The notes below the pieces were generated by a model, which did no database searches, was not told where the DNA came from, and was given only the letters and a program-made list of their open reading frames with translations. DNA of 14,391 nucleotides, taken from the NCBI GenBank assembly GCA_934364765.1, contig CAKRMO010000002.1, forward strand, positions 1 to 14,391. The letters run 5' to 3'. Each line of letters starts with the position of its first letter. Position 1 is the stretch's first letter. This DNA comes from an uncultured Bacteroidaceae bacterium (GTDB lineage: Bacteria; Bacteroidota; Bacteroidia; Bacteroidales; Bacteroidaceae). A program made the translations under genes and the position numbers. Below, in pieces: positions 7,412-14,391 of the stretch.

Positions 7412-7437
7412 ATTCAAACTACATCAGACCTTTTTTT
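7402..7437. terminator. Possible weak bidirectional terminator
   Basis: GTCTGAT at 7402-7408 pairs with ATCAGAC at 7423-7429 around a 14-base loop. A run of seven T's follows on the plus strand (7431-7437) and an A-run precedes it (7392-7397), so either strand could terminate here. The stem is short and A/T-rich, and no plus-strand gene is seen to need it. It may be a back-up terminator for the bat transcript. Confidence 0.3.
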
Positions 7438-7467
7438 GCCGTTTTGCAGCACGCTGTAAACCAAAAG

Positions 7468-7497
7468 CTTTCCTCTTTATGTAAATAAAGGGGAAAG
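7468..7497 (-). terminator. Probable terminator of the bat-PAP2 transcript
   Basis: A 13-bp stem with one G-T pair (CTTTCCTCTTTAT at 7468-7480 with 7485-7497) closes a GTAA loop. On the minus strand it is followed by CTTTTGGTTT. It begins about 40 bases after the PAP2 stop codon, which fits the end of this long operon. The U-tract is imperfect. Confidence 0.6.
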
Positions 7498-7537
7498 TGT
7501 TGTAATTCTGCGTTTTATGAAAAATGTGCCTTTGCTG

Positions 7538-8227
7538 TCAAATGCAGCGCACGCAGGCTATGATTGCAACGGCGGAAAACGTAAGCAAAAGGGAAAGGGT
7601 GAGGAAATTTATGTCTGCCTTGAGGTAGCCTCCGTGTGTATATTCGGATGATATAACCCGCGTTGGGCTTGCGAAGCGCGATGCTACTCTGCGGTGCAGA
7701 TAATAAAGTGTTGCTCCAACCACCGCCCCGACAGCAAAGCCCACTATGACATCTCCGAAATAGTGTACGCCGAGATATATGCGCGACCAGCCGTTGAGCA
7801 GCGACCACAGCAGCATCAACAATGACAGGCGGGTGTTTTTGAAAAGGAACGCAAGGAACACGGCAACCGACATGGTGTTGGCGGCGTGGGCGGAAAAAAA
7901 GCCGAAGCCGCTTTCGCGGTAGCCGTCAACAATGTTCACGGTGTACATTAATATGGGGTCGTTAGACGGTCTCCACCGCTCGAACACCGCCTTGCTTATT
8001 TCGGAAAGCGTTGTGCATACCGCCACGCACGCCACAAGCATGGCGGTGATTGTGAGAAGCCGTGGAAGTTCGTTGTTCTTTATCACCACGTAGAGCATAA
8101 CCAGCCCCACGGGAACCCATGTGAGTGTGGAAGTTATTGTCATCATCAGCCCGTCGGCATACAGCGAGTCGCTGCCGTTGAGGGCGAGGGTGACTGTTTG
8201 GTCGAGGGACAGGGCTTTTTCCAGCAT
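7538..8227 (-). CDS. PAP2-family membrane phosphatase
   Basis: 229 residues, the family's usual size. All three phosphatase motifs are complete: KxxxxxxRP at K79-R86-P87, the SAH motif at S112-H114 (the usual PSGH reads FSAH, keeping the catalytic histidine), and SRxxxxxHxxxD at S148-R149-H155-D159. Several hydrophobic segments (about 32-50, 58-74, 117-128, 133-146, 160-175, 205-225) place it in the inner membrane with the active site facing the periplasm. Members remove phosphate from lipid phosphates such as phosphatidic acid, undecaprenyl pyrophosphate or lipid A; the substrate cannot be told from sequence. It lies 43 bp after batE and is the last gene of the operon, before a terminator-like hairpin. 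The gap is wider than between the bat genes, so co-transcription is likely rather than certain. Confidence 0.92.
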   Translation of the reverse strand: MLEKALSLDQTVTLALNGSDSLYADGLMMTITSTLTWVPVGLVMLYVVIKNNELPRLLTITAMLVACVAVCTTLSEISKAVFERWRPSNDPILMYTVNIVDGYRESGFGFFSAHAANTMSVAVFLAFLFKNTRLSLLMLLWSLLNGWSRIYLGVHYFGDVIVGFAVGAVVGATLYYLHRRVASRFASPTRVISSEYTHGGYLKADINFLTLSLLLTFSAVAIIACVRCI

Positions 8228-8270
8228 GGCTTTCGGGGTATTACAGGCGGATATTCAAAATAAGGCTACG

Positions 8271-9035
8271 TTATATCATGCCTATGCTTTCTGTGGAAAT
8301 CCATCCTTTCTGCCCTCCGCCGAGCGAAACCTGCTGCCATCCTTTTACGGAGCTTTCGGTGATGAGCCTTATCTTTGCCCCGGGAAGAATGTGCTGGAGG
8401 GTTTTTGAATTTGCGGACGGCGACTGGCGGATGTCGCTTTGTTGCAGCACTATGGCTTCACCCGGCGTGTCTCTCTGGCTTGTGAGTATGCCGGCGCATA
8501 CAAGGGAAACTGCCATGACAAACACCAGCGCCAGGCCTCCGAAAAACGCACCCTTTCTCATCCACAGCGCGCTGCCGAAAAAGTAAAGCAGTACGCAGAC
8601 CGACATGAGCGCGAAGCACACGAGGGCGCATGCCGTCCATTGGGCAATGCTGCGGGAGTGGAGCAGATCGTGCCACCACGAGGAGATGAACGACTGGGGC
8701 TGCGCCCCGGCATACTTGATTTTTGCCGCTGTTATTCTCAGGTTGTATTTCGCGTCGGAGTTTGACGGGTCAATGCGCACTGCGCGCTCAAAGGCGAGGC
8801 GTGCGCGGGGATAGTCGTTGAGGCGGTAGTAGCAGTTGCCGAGATTGTATTGTATGTCGGAGCTGCGTATGCCTTTGGCGGCATTCTCAAACTCCTTGGC
8901 GGCGGCGCGGAACTCGTTTTTGGAGTAGAGGGCGCAGCCGCTTTCGTAGCTTTCCTGCGGCGATGCGGCGCGGAGGCTGACTGTTTGCAGTGCGCAGCAG
9001 AATATCAGTGATATTATGAATAATGCTCGTTTCAT
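8271..9035 (-). CDS. batE: BatE: TPR, two-TM, SH3-like envelope protein
   Basis: 254 residues. A signal peptide (residues 1-23, ending LRA) leads into TPR-type helices at about 27-103, with the canonical pieces QYNLGNCYYRLNDYPRARLAFERAVRIDP and a following helix pair. Two membrane segments lie at about 131-154 and 162-184. The C-terminal 65 residues look like a bacterial SH3 domain (LRTESS-like strands, GWQQVSL, GQKGWISTESI), which often bind cell-wall peptides. This layout and the place after batD match BatE of the Bacteroides aerotolerance operon, a complex linked to oxygen and envelope stress tolerance by unknown biochemistry. It starts 9 bp after the batD stop, so the two are surely co-transcribed. 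The N-terminal leader followed by extracytoplasmic TPRs suggests both end domains face the periplasm. Confidence 0.9.
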   Translation of the reverse strand: MKRALFIISLIFCCALQTVSLRAASPQESYESGCALYSKNEFRAAAKEFENAAKGIRSSDIQYNLGNCYYRLNDYPRARLAFERAVRIDPSNSDAKYNLRITAAKIKYAGAQPQSFISSWWHDLLHSRSIAQWTACALVCFALMSVCVLLYFFGSALWMRKGAFFGGLALVFVMAVSLVCAGILTSQRDTPGEAIVLQQSDIRQSPSANSKTLQHILPGAKIRLITESSVKGWQQVSLGGGQKGWISTESIGMI

Positions 9036-9044
9036 GTCGGTGGG

Positions 9045-10838
9045 TTATCTTAATGTGTCCTCAATTTCCACGATTGCCTTGGCGGAACGCCGGTAGAGGT
9101 TTTCCATGTTCTCCTGCGGGTTTCCCGGTGCGTAGCGTGCGAACTCGCATTGTTTCATGAGGTCGGTGAACTCTGCGGCGAGCGTCTGGCTCACGTTCCT
9201 TTTAAGCAGCGTGCCTTCAATTTCGTCGGTCTTGAACTCCGACATGGGTATTGCCAGACGGTGGGAGGCGTAGGCCATGAGCGCGTTGGCTATTTCGTCG
9301 TAGAACTCGGCGGAGTTTCCTGCTTTCATCAGTTTTTCGGCCTTGCGCAGGTGTTTTGTGGCGGTGCGCTTTGCACGGTGCTGCAGCCGCAGGGTGGTGT
9401 TGCTTCTGAAGTTCTCGGAACGCCTCAACACGATGAAGGCTATGGCGAACACCATGAGCAGTGCCGCGTATGCCGCGTAGTACCATGCGTTTGTGGGCGA
9501 CAGGAAACTTGACGGCGTGGAGTATTGCCCACGGTGAATGTCGTTGATGTCCTTGCGCAGTAGGTCGTCATCCTCTGAAGGCTGGTTTGCTCCCTGTTCC
9601 ACGCGGAAGCTTATGGGCTGTGTGCTGGCGGTCTTGTATGCGTTGGCTGCCGTGTTGAAATATCCGAGGCTGATTGCCGGAAGCGTGTAGTCGCCCTTTT
9701 GGTGGGGCACAACCACGTAGTCGTAATACACCGTTCCGCTCATGCCGTTGGCGGTGAGCGTGGTTTTGTCGGTTAGTTTTGCGGGGAACACCTCGAAGTC
9801 CGCGCCGAGGTTGAGCTTGGGGGCGGTGATTAGTTTCATGTTTCCCGTGCCGCTGATTGCAAGGCGCACGGAAAGGTTTTCGTTGGTGCGCGGCTTGGGG
9901 GTGAGAATGGAGGAAGTGATTTTGAAGTCGCCAACAGCCCCGGAAAAGTCAGAGGGTTTGGGGGCGGGGAGTTTCGACACTTCCAATGCGAGCGAAGGGG
10001 CTATTATGGACTTCTTGACTTCCGCAAAATTCGGGTTTCCGTTGAAGAACGCGTCGAATGGGTCTATGCTGGGGTTGGCCACGGCAACAACGCCGTCAAA
10101 TTTTATTGACGGGATTTCGAGTTTGCCGGTCTGCTGCGGGAACATCACGTACTGGCACCATTTGGTGGTCTGGTAGTTCTCGCCTTTGTAGCTTTCAACG
10201 CTGAAAGTCTTGTTTTTGGGAAGCGGCACTTCCTGTATGAGGAAACCTTTGAGGTCGGGCATCTTGCCGGAAAGCTGTGTGAGGTTTACGCGGGTGTATA
10301 TTTTGTATGTGAGCACGATTGGCTCCTGCTCGTAAACTTTTGTCTTGTTTGCCGAGACGGTGATGAAAAGGTCTTTCGCGGTAATCCTGCCGTTGGTGGG
10401 CGTTGCTATGGTTTGCTCCTGCTGTTGGGAGTTTCCGCCTTGTGTGTGGCGCGTGGAGCCGCTTGCGTGTATCGTAACCGAATTGGTCTTGTATGTTTTG
10501 CCGCCTATGCGGAACGTTGCCGGCGGTATGCTCACGCTTCCGGCCTTGTCGATGGTGCAGGTGTAGGTGAAGGTAACGGAACTTGAGCCGGAGCTTTTGC
10601 CGTTTATTATCTGGTAGCTCGACATTTCGGAGCGGCTCGGGCCGTAAAGCACGTTGATGCCGGCGGGAAACTTCGGGCCTGTGAAATTCTCGACATCACG
10701 TGTTGATACGTAATATTCTATTCTGAAATCCTCTCCCGTTGCCACGCTGCCTGGCGCGTTAACCTTTATGTGTATTGCGCCGAACAGCGGCAGGGCGAGC
10801 AGTGAAAGGAGTAATAGGCTGTATGTTCTTTTTGTCAT
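9045..10838 (-). CDS. batD: BatD: large extracytoplasmic protein with one C-terminal membrane anchor
   Basis: 597 residues from the ATG at 10836-10838. This start is preferred because it opens a signal peptide (MTKRTYSLLLLSLLALPLFGA) and lies 16 bp after the batC stop; the longer open frame would overlap batC by about 110 bp. The region from about 20 to 430 is a series of beta-sandwich (Ig-like) segments typical of BatD, including FTYTCTIDKAGSVSIPPATF and the second-domain pattern KVYEQEPIVLTYKIYT. A single transmembrane segment at about 451-472 is followed by a 125-residue helical cytoplasmic tail with basic residues (LRKAEKLMKAGNSAEFYDEI). BatD is thought to scaffold the periplasmic part of the Bat complex. 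Between the two parts is a short acidic linker (PSEDDDLLRKDI). Confidence 0.92.
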   Translation of the reverse strand: MTKRTYSLLLLSLLALPLFGAIHIKVNAPGSVATGEDFRIEYYVSTRDVENFTGPKFPAGINVLYGPSRSEMSSYQIINGKSSGSSSVTFTYTCTIDKAGSVSIPPATFRIGGKTYKTNSVTIHASGSTRHTQGGNSQQQEQTIATPTNGRITAKDLFITVSANKTKVYEQEPIVLTYKIYTRVNLTQLSGKMPDLKGFLIQEVPLPKNKTFSVESYKGENYQTTKWCQYVMFPQQTGKLEIPSIKFDGVVAVANPSIDPFDAFFNGNPNFAEVKKSIIAPSLALEVSKLPAPKPSDFSGAVGDFKITSSILTPKPRTNENLSVRLAISGTGNMKLITAPKLNLGADFEVFPAKLTDKTTLTANGMSGTVYYDYVVVPHQKGDYTLPAISLGYFNTAANAYKTASTQPISFRVEQGANQPSEDDDLLRKDINDIHRGQYSTPSSFLSPTNAWYYAAYAALLMVFAIAFIVLRRSENFRSNTTLRLQHRAKRTATKHLRKAEKLMKAGNSAEFYDEIANALMAYASHRLAIPMSEFKTDEIEGTLLKRNVSQTLAAEFTDLMKQCEFARYAPGNPQENMENLYRRSAKAIVEIEDTLR

Positions 10839-10854
10839 TGTATATATGCTCTGT

Positions 10855-11538
10855 TCACCAGTTCTTGTCAAGGCTTCGGGGACTTGCGTATCGCTGTCCC
10901 TTGCGCAGTTTGTCCTGCGTTTTCTGCTCTTCCTGTTTTGCTGCGTCAAGCAGGCGTTCGGCATTGTCCTTTGACATCTGATTGTTGTTCTGTTGCTGTT
11001 TTTGTTCTTGCTTGTCCTTGTTTTGCTGCGGTTTGTTCTGCTGCTTTTTGTCGTCCTTCTCCTGCTTGTTCTGGTCGTTCTGTTTCTGGTCCTGTTTTTG
11101 GCTTTTCAAAAGATGCCGGCACAGCGCGAGGTTGTAGCGGCTCTCGTCGTCGCGGGGATTGTTGCGCAGGGCGTTCTCGTAGCTTTTTATGGCTTCGCCG
11201 TATTGTTTCTGGCTTTGCAGTATCACGCCGAGGTTATGGTTGGCCTTGGCGAGGTAGAGCGGATTCTTGGTGCGCTTTATCGCAGCCTCGTATTGCGCGG
11301 CGGCGTCTTTGGGGTTGCGCTGGCGCAGAAGCGCGTTGCCGAGGTTGAAGTGCGCCACAGCGTCCTTGTCGTTCTTCTTTATTGCCTTGCGGTATGATGT
11401 CTCGGCATCATTGAACAGACTGTCGAGGTAAAGTGAGTTGCCCTGGCGTACCAGCCGGCGGTTGTCGCCTTGCGGAAAAGCCTTGGCCGCACACAGAAGT
11501 GTTAAGACTAATATTATATATTTCCTGGAAATCATCAT
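10855..11538 (-). CDS. batC: BatC: exported TPR protein with a Q/K/N-rich linker
   Basis: 227 residues. The signal peptide covers residues 1-22. TPR helices run from about 26 to 143 (HFNLGNALLRQRNPKDAAAQYEAAI, KANHNLGVILQSQKQYGEAIKSYENAL), giving about three repeats. Residues about 145-187 are a low-complexity stretch of Q, K, N and D, and a charged helix (SKDNAERLLDAAKQEEQ) ends the protein. The same TPR plus Q/K/N-rich design is normal for BatC. Two ATG codons stand in a row at 11538-11533; the first overlaps the batB stop as ATGATGA, so translation is probably coupled. It likely works in protein-protein contacts of the periplasmic Bat complex. Confidence 0.9.
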   Translation of the reverse strand: MMISRKYIILVLTLLCAAKAFPQGDNRRLVRQGNSLYLDSLFNDAETSYRKAIKKNDKDAVAHFNLGNALLRQRNPKDAAAQYEAAIKRTKNPLYLAKANHNLGVILQSQKQYGEAIKSYENALRNNPRDDESRYNLALCRHLLKSQKQDQKQNDQNKQEKDDKKQQNKPQQNKDKQEQKQQQNNNQMSKDNAERLLDAAKQEEQKTQDKLRKGQRYASPRSLDKNW

Positions 11539-12563
11539 CTTTTCTTGAACAGGTTGAGTTTGCGCAGCACACGGTTTTTGCGCTCCATTATTATTGCGTC
11601 AATAACCAAGGCGATGAGGGCGAGCAGTGCCACCCATTGGAATTGCTCGGCGTATGAGGAATAAATGGCGGAGGACATTTCGCTCTTCTTTATCTTGTCA
11701 AGGTCGCCGAACAGGCGTTCCCTTGCCGTGGGCGCGTTTGTGAGGTAGATGAACGTGCCTTTTCCCGCCTCGGCTATTTTGCGGCACATATCCTTGTTGA
11801 GTCGCGAAATCACGGTCTGACCATTCTTGTCTGTGAGATAGTTGTTCTTGTTCGCCGGGTCGGGCACAGGTGCGCCGCTTTCCTTTCCCACGCCAATCAT
11901 GAACACGCGCATACCTTTCTTGGCTGCTTCTTTCGCCGCCTCCTCGGCACCTCCTTCATGGTCTTCGCCGTCGGTAATCACAATGATTGCACGTCCCACG
12001 CCCTCTTTCTGTGTGAAGCTTTTGGTTGCAAGGTTTATGGCCTGTCCTATCGCCGTTCCCTGACGGGTTATGAGCGACGGGTTAATTGCGTCAAGGAACA
12101 TATTCGCGGAGATGTTGTCGCTCGTGATTGGCAGTTGGCTGAACGCGTCGCCGGCAAACACTATAATCCCCACCTTGTCGTTGTCCATGCGGTCGATGGT
12201 TGAGGAAATGAGCTGCTTGGCGCATTCCAGACGGTTTGGCGACACGTCTTCGGCCATCATGCTGTTGGAAATGTCCAAGGCAATTATAACCTCGATGCCC
12301 TGCTTCTTCTCGTTGTCAACAGTCATGCCCATTTGCGGGCGTGCAAGGGCTATTATTAGCATTGTGGCGGCAAACAGCACTATTATGAATTTCAGATGCT
12401 GCCTTTTGGCTGAGGCATCGGGCATGAGTGCTTTAAGAAGCTGAGGGTCGCCAAAGCGGCGCAGCTTGCGTCTGGCGGAGATGCAGGACAATATATATAT
12501 AATGGCGCACAGCGCGGGCAGCAACAGCAAATACAGGTATTTCGGGTCTTCAAATCTGAACAT
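11535..12563 (-). CDS. batB: BatB: membrane-anchored von Willebrand A protein
   Basis: 342 residues. Two N-terminal membrane segments (about 8-29 and 57-74) and one near the C terminus (about 308-326) flank a VWA domain at about 90-285. The MIDAS metal site is complete: DISNS (D97, S99, S101), T170 in RQGTAIG, and D198 in ITDGED. The sequence FAGDAFSQLPITSD is typical of BatA/BatB proteins. The VWA domain should bind Mg or Ca and mediate contacts within the Bat complex. It starts 14 bp after batA, and its stop overlaps the batC start by 4 bp. Confidence 0.94.
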   Translation of the reverse strand: MFRFEDPKYLYLLLLPALCAIIYILSCISARRKLRRFGDPQLLKALMPDASAKRQHLKFIIVLFAATMLIIALARPQMGMTVDNEKKQGIEVIIALDISNSMMAEDVSPNRLECAKQLISSTIDRMDNDKVGIIVFAGDAFSQLPITSDNISANMFLDAINPSLITRQGTAIGQAINLATKSFTQKEGVGRAIIVITDGEDHEGGAEEAAKEAAKKGMRVFMIGVGKESGAPVPDPANKNNYLTDKNGQTVISRLNKDMCRKIAEAGKGTFIYLTNAPTARERLFGDLDKIKKSEMSSAIYSSYAEQFQWVALLALIALVIDAIIMERKNRVLRKLNLFKKR

Positions 12564-12577
12564 GGTTCATGTTATGT

Positions 12578-13582
12578 TTATGGCAACCGCCGGTATATGG
12601 TTGTTCGCAACAGTATTTCAAGAAGCAGCGAGATTATCGCCAGCAGCGCGAGCGGTTGGTAAAGGTCGTAACGCTTGGAATATTTTCGCACGCTGAATTT
12701 TGTGCGCTCCAAGGTGTCGATGTCGTGATATACTTTCTTTAGCTGGCTTGTCGAATTAGCCTGGTAAAATTGTCCGCCTGTGGCGGTGGCGATGCCGTTT
12801 AGCGTCTGCGTGTCTATTTCGCAAGGCATCTGCACGTAGTGAACGCCTCCGCCGGGAAGCGGATAGGGGAACGGCGCAGTGCCGTTCGTGCCAACGCCGA
12901 TAGTGTAAATCCTTATTCCGTATGTGGCGGCGATGTCGGCGGCTGTTAGCGGGGAAATTTCCCCTGAGTTGTTGGAGCCGTCGGTGAGCAGTATAATCAC
13001 CTTGCTTTTGGCCTTGCTCTCTTTCAGACGCGAAACGGCGTTGGTTATTCCCATTCCTATAGCAGTGCCGTCGTTTATGACTCCGTGCATGGCGAGGTCG
13101 CAGCTCACCTGTTGCATAAGGTTCAGCAGCGATGCGTGGTCGGTTGTCATAGGACATTGTGTGAACGACTCGCCGGCAAATACCGTCAGCCCTATGTTGT
13201 CGTTGGGGCGTGCCGAGATAAACTCCGTGGCAACGCTTTTTGCCGCCTGTATTCTGTTTGGCTGCAAATCTTCGGCAAGCATACTTGTGCTTGCGTCTAT
13301 GGCAAGCATAATGTCTATGCCTTCAACTTGCGAGTTTTTCCACGAGTTCTTTCCCTGCGGTCGGGCGATTATAAGAATGATCAGTGCAATGGTGATTAGC
13401 CGCAGGATAAACGGCGTGTGCATCAGCCGCAGTTTCAGCGTAGGGCGGATATGCCTGTATGCGTGCGTGTCGGATATGGTTATGGATGCCTCGCGCTTGC
13501 TGTGACGCAAAAAGTACCATACGGCGTATGGTATGAGCAGCAACAGCAGCAGGAGAACTTCTTTGTTTGCGAATGTTACCAT
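12578..13582 (-). CDS. batA: BatA: membrane-anchored von Willebrand A protein
   Basis: 334 residues, a paralogue of BatB with the same plan: membrane segments at about 7-25 and 57-73, a VWA domain at about 88-270, and a last membrane segment near 309-326. The MIDAS motif is complete (DASTS at D96, S98, S100; T173 in DGTAIG; D201 in LLTDGS). The FAGESFTQCPMTTDH segment is shared with BatB in form. BatA is distinguished from BatB by coming first in the operon. It lies 14 bp after the upstream membrane-protein gene. The usual MoxR AAA+ ATPase and DUF58 genes are expected just right of this window but are not seen. Confidence 0.94.
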   Translation of the reverse strand: MVTFANKEVLLLLLLLIPYAVWYFLRHSKREASITISDTHAYRHIRPTLKLRLMHTPFILRLITIALIILIIARPQGKNSWKNSQVEGIDIMLAIDASTSMLAEDLQPNRIQAAKSVATEFISARPNDNIGLTVFAGESFTQCPMTTDHASLLNLMQQVSCDLAMHGVINDGTAIGMGITNAVSRLKESKAKSKVIILLTDGSNNSGEISPLTAADIAATYGIRIYTIGVGTNGTAPFPYPLPGGGVHYVQMPCEIDTQTLNGIATATGGQFYQANSTSQLKKVYHDIDTLERTKFSVRKYSKRYDLYQPLALLAIISLLLEILLRTTIYRRLP

Positions 13583-13596
13583 TTACTGATATTTAG

Positions 13597-14391
13597 TTAT
13601 AGCAATAAGCCGAAAATCTCGTTTATCATTAGCATGGCTACGGCAATCGTGGCTGCAATGGCAATGCCGAGAATTATTTTCTTTTTTGTGCGCGGGTTCT
13701 TGGGCGGCGTTTCCGGTTTTTCGTCCTCTTCCCCGGCAATTGTTTCGGGCAGTTTGTCGCTTTTTGTGGTCTCGATATAGGATGACAGGCGCATCAGGTT
13801 GCGCTCGTCCTCGCCGGAGTCGGTCTTGAGCTTTGCGAATTTGGTCAGGTCGGCGGTGGCGAGAATTTCCCGCAGCTCGGTGTAGTCGGGCTCTTTTGCC
13901 AATTCGGTTTGCGCGTTTCCGCCGCTGGCACTCTCTTTCGCCTGAAGCTTTTGCTTGTCGCCAAGGTCTATGAGATGCTCCACGAGTTCATACGAAGTCA
14001 TTTCGTCGGCACGGAAACCGTAGCGTTTGCTCACATATCGGCGCAAGATTTGGATGAGGCTGGTGTAGTAGTCTTTTGATGAAAGCTCCTCCGACTCGTA
14101 TTCGTCTTTGAGTTTCGCGATTTCCGTTTGCGCTTCCTTATGGGGCAGGAGCGGCGTTTTCTTTTCGGCTTTTGCAATTTTCACCTTGGGCGCGGCTTTC
14201 AGCCTTCGTGCCGAAAGCCATGCTGCAAGCCCGCAGGCAATAAGCAGCAGCGACAGGAAAAACAGCGGCATCCAGTCGCGCCATGTATATACCGGTTCAA
14301 TAATCTCCTTGGACCCGAAAAACTTGTCAACGTGTGCGGTGTCAACCTTCACATCGTTGACTTTGAGCGCAAGCTGGTCGGTGGGATAGAC
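13597..14391 (-). CDS. Membrane protein encoded upstream of batA (5'-truncated by window edge)
   Basis: 264 codons are seen; the frame is open to the right edge with no stop, and the GTG at 14352 is not convincing as a start, so the gene probably begins outside the window. The visible part starts with an extracytoplasmic tail end (YPTDQLALKVNDVKVDT), then a membrane segment (about residues 41-59 of the visible part, PLFFLSLLLIACGLAAWL), a cytoplasmic helical region with the pattern YYTSLIQILRRYVSKRYGF and EMTSYELVEHL, an acidic and proline-rich stretch, and a last hydrophobic segment at the C terminus. This layout matches the BatD/DUF4381-like protein that sits between DUF58 and batA in Bacteroidota operons. 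It lies 14 bp before batA and is probably part of the same complex. Exact role unknown. Confidence 0.8.
   Translation of the reverse strand, partial: VYPTDQLALKVNDVKVDTAHVDKFFGSKEIIEPVYTWRDWMPLFFLSLLLIACGLAAWLSARRLKAAPKVKIAKAEKKTPLLPHKEAQTEIAKLKDEYESEELSSKDYYTSLIQILRRYVSKRYGFRADEMTSYELVEHLIDLGDKQKLQAKESASGGNAQTELAKEPDYTELREILATADLTKFAKLKTDSGEDERNLMRLSSYIETTKSDKLPETIAGEEDEKPETPPKNPRTKKKIILGIAIAATIAVAMLMINEIFGLLL

Larger units (their letters stand above)
7003..7537. other. 535-bp intergenic region rich in small repeats, no supported gene
   Basis: This lies between the PAP2 stop and the 729-residue protein start. It holds a terminator-like hairpin (7468-7497), a roughly 20-bp tandem repeat (7351-7411), two compact hairpins (7168-7184, 7219-7236), a nested inverted repeat (7072-7125) and a promoter-like element (7048-7055). 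Several frames on both strands are open for 60-90 codons but overlap each other and have no leader, domain or coding pattern I recognise. The segment around 7306-7329 reads GTAGGGACGCAT on the minus strand, which reminds me of dispersed Bacteroidales intergenic repeats. Confidence 0.6.

Noticed and set aside
7148..7417. Possible small protein gene on the minus strand (89 codons)
   Set aside because: It is made of tandem repeat and hairpin sequence, competes with open frames on both strands, and has no recognisable feature; more likely a non-coding repeat.
7003..7537. CRISPR array, tRNA or rRNA in the intergenic region
   Set aside because: The tandem units are too short, too few and have no spacers; no tRNA cloverleaf or rRNA sequence was recognised here or elsewhere in the window.
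10978..11106. Low-complexity CTG/TTG/TTT-rich stretch that looked like a repeat array
   Set aside because: It simply encodes the Q/K/N-rich linker of BatC, which is normal for the family.

Overview
The window looks like the chromosome of a member of the Bacteroidales (Bacteroidota). The grounds are a bat (Bacteroides aerotolerance) operon, a BspA-type leucine-rich-repeat protein, C-terminal tails of the Bacteroidales secretion-signal type, a TAnnTTTG-type -7 promoter element and start sites without Shine-Dalgarno sequences. I cannot name the genus. Every gene I can support lies on the minus strand, so transcription runs from high to low coordinates.

Right half (14391 to 7538): one tightly packed operon. 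It begins with a membrane protein cut by the right edge, then batA, batB, batC, batD, batE and a PAP2-family phosphatase. Gaps are 9 to 16 bp, with a 4-bp ATGA overlap at batB/batC and a longer 43-bp gap before the PAP2 gene. BatA and BatB are membrane-anchored von Willebrand A proteins with complete MIDAS metal-binding motifs. BatC and BatE carry TPRs, and BatD is a large extracytoplasmic protein with one membrane anchor. They probably form one envelope complex. A hairpin at 7468-7497 probably ends the transcript.

Middle (7537 to 7003): a 535-bp region without a convincing gene. It is crowded with small inverted repeats and has a roughly 20-bp tandem repeat. Next to the secreted-protein genes it carries a likely promoter and, just upstream of that, an unusual nested inverted repeat.

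Left-centre (7002 to 2109): two exported proteins of 729 and 893 residues, 22 bp apart and probably co-transcribed. Both are built from a roughly 205-residue module that I read as a beta-solenoid related to the Cthe_2159-like carbohydrate-binding repeats. The first has a BspA-like LRR block followed by two modules; the second has four modules that look like an A-B-A-B duplication. Both end in nearly the same tail. A strong intrinsic terminator (2049-2085) follows.

Left edge (1959 to 1): the first 653 codons of an exported family GH27 alpha-galactosidase with N-terminal accessory domains, cut by the window edge.

The least ordinary part is the module-protein pair with its upstream repeat region. 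A surface-binding role beside the alpha-galactosidase is possible but is inference.
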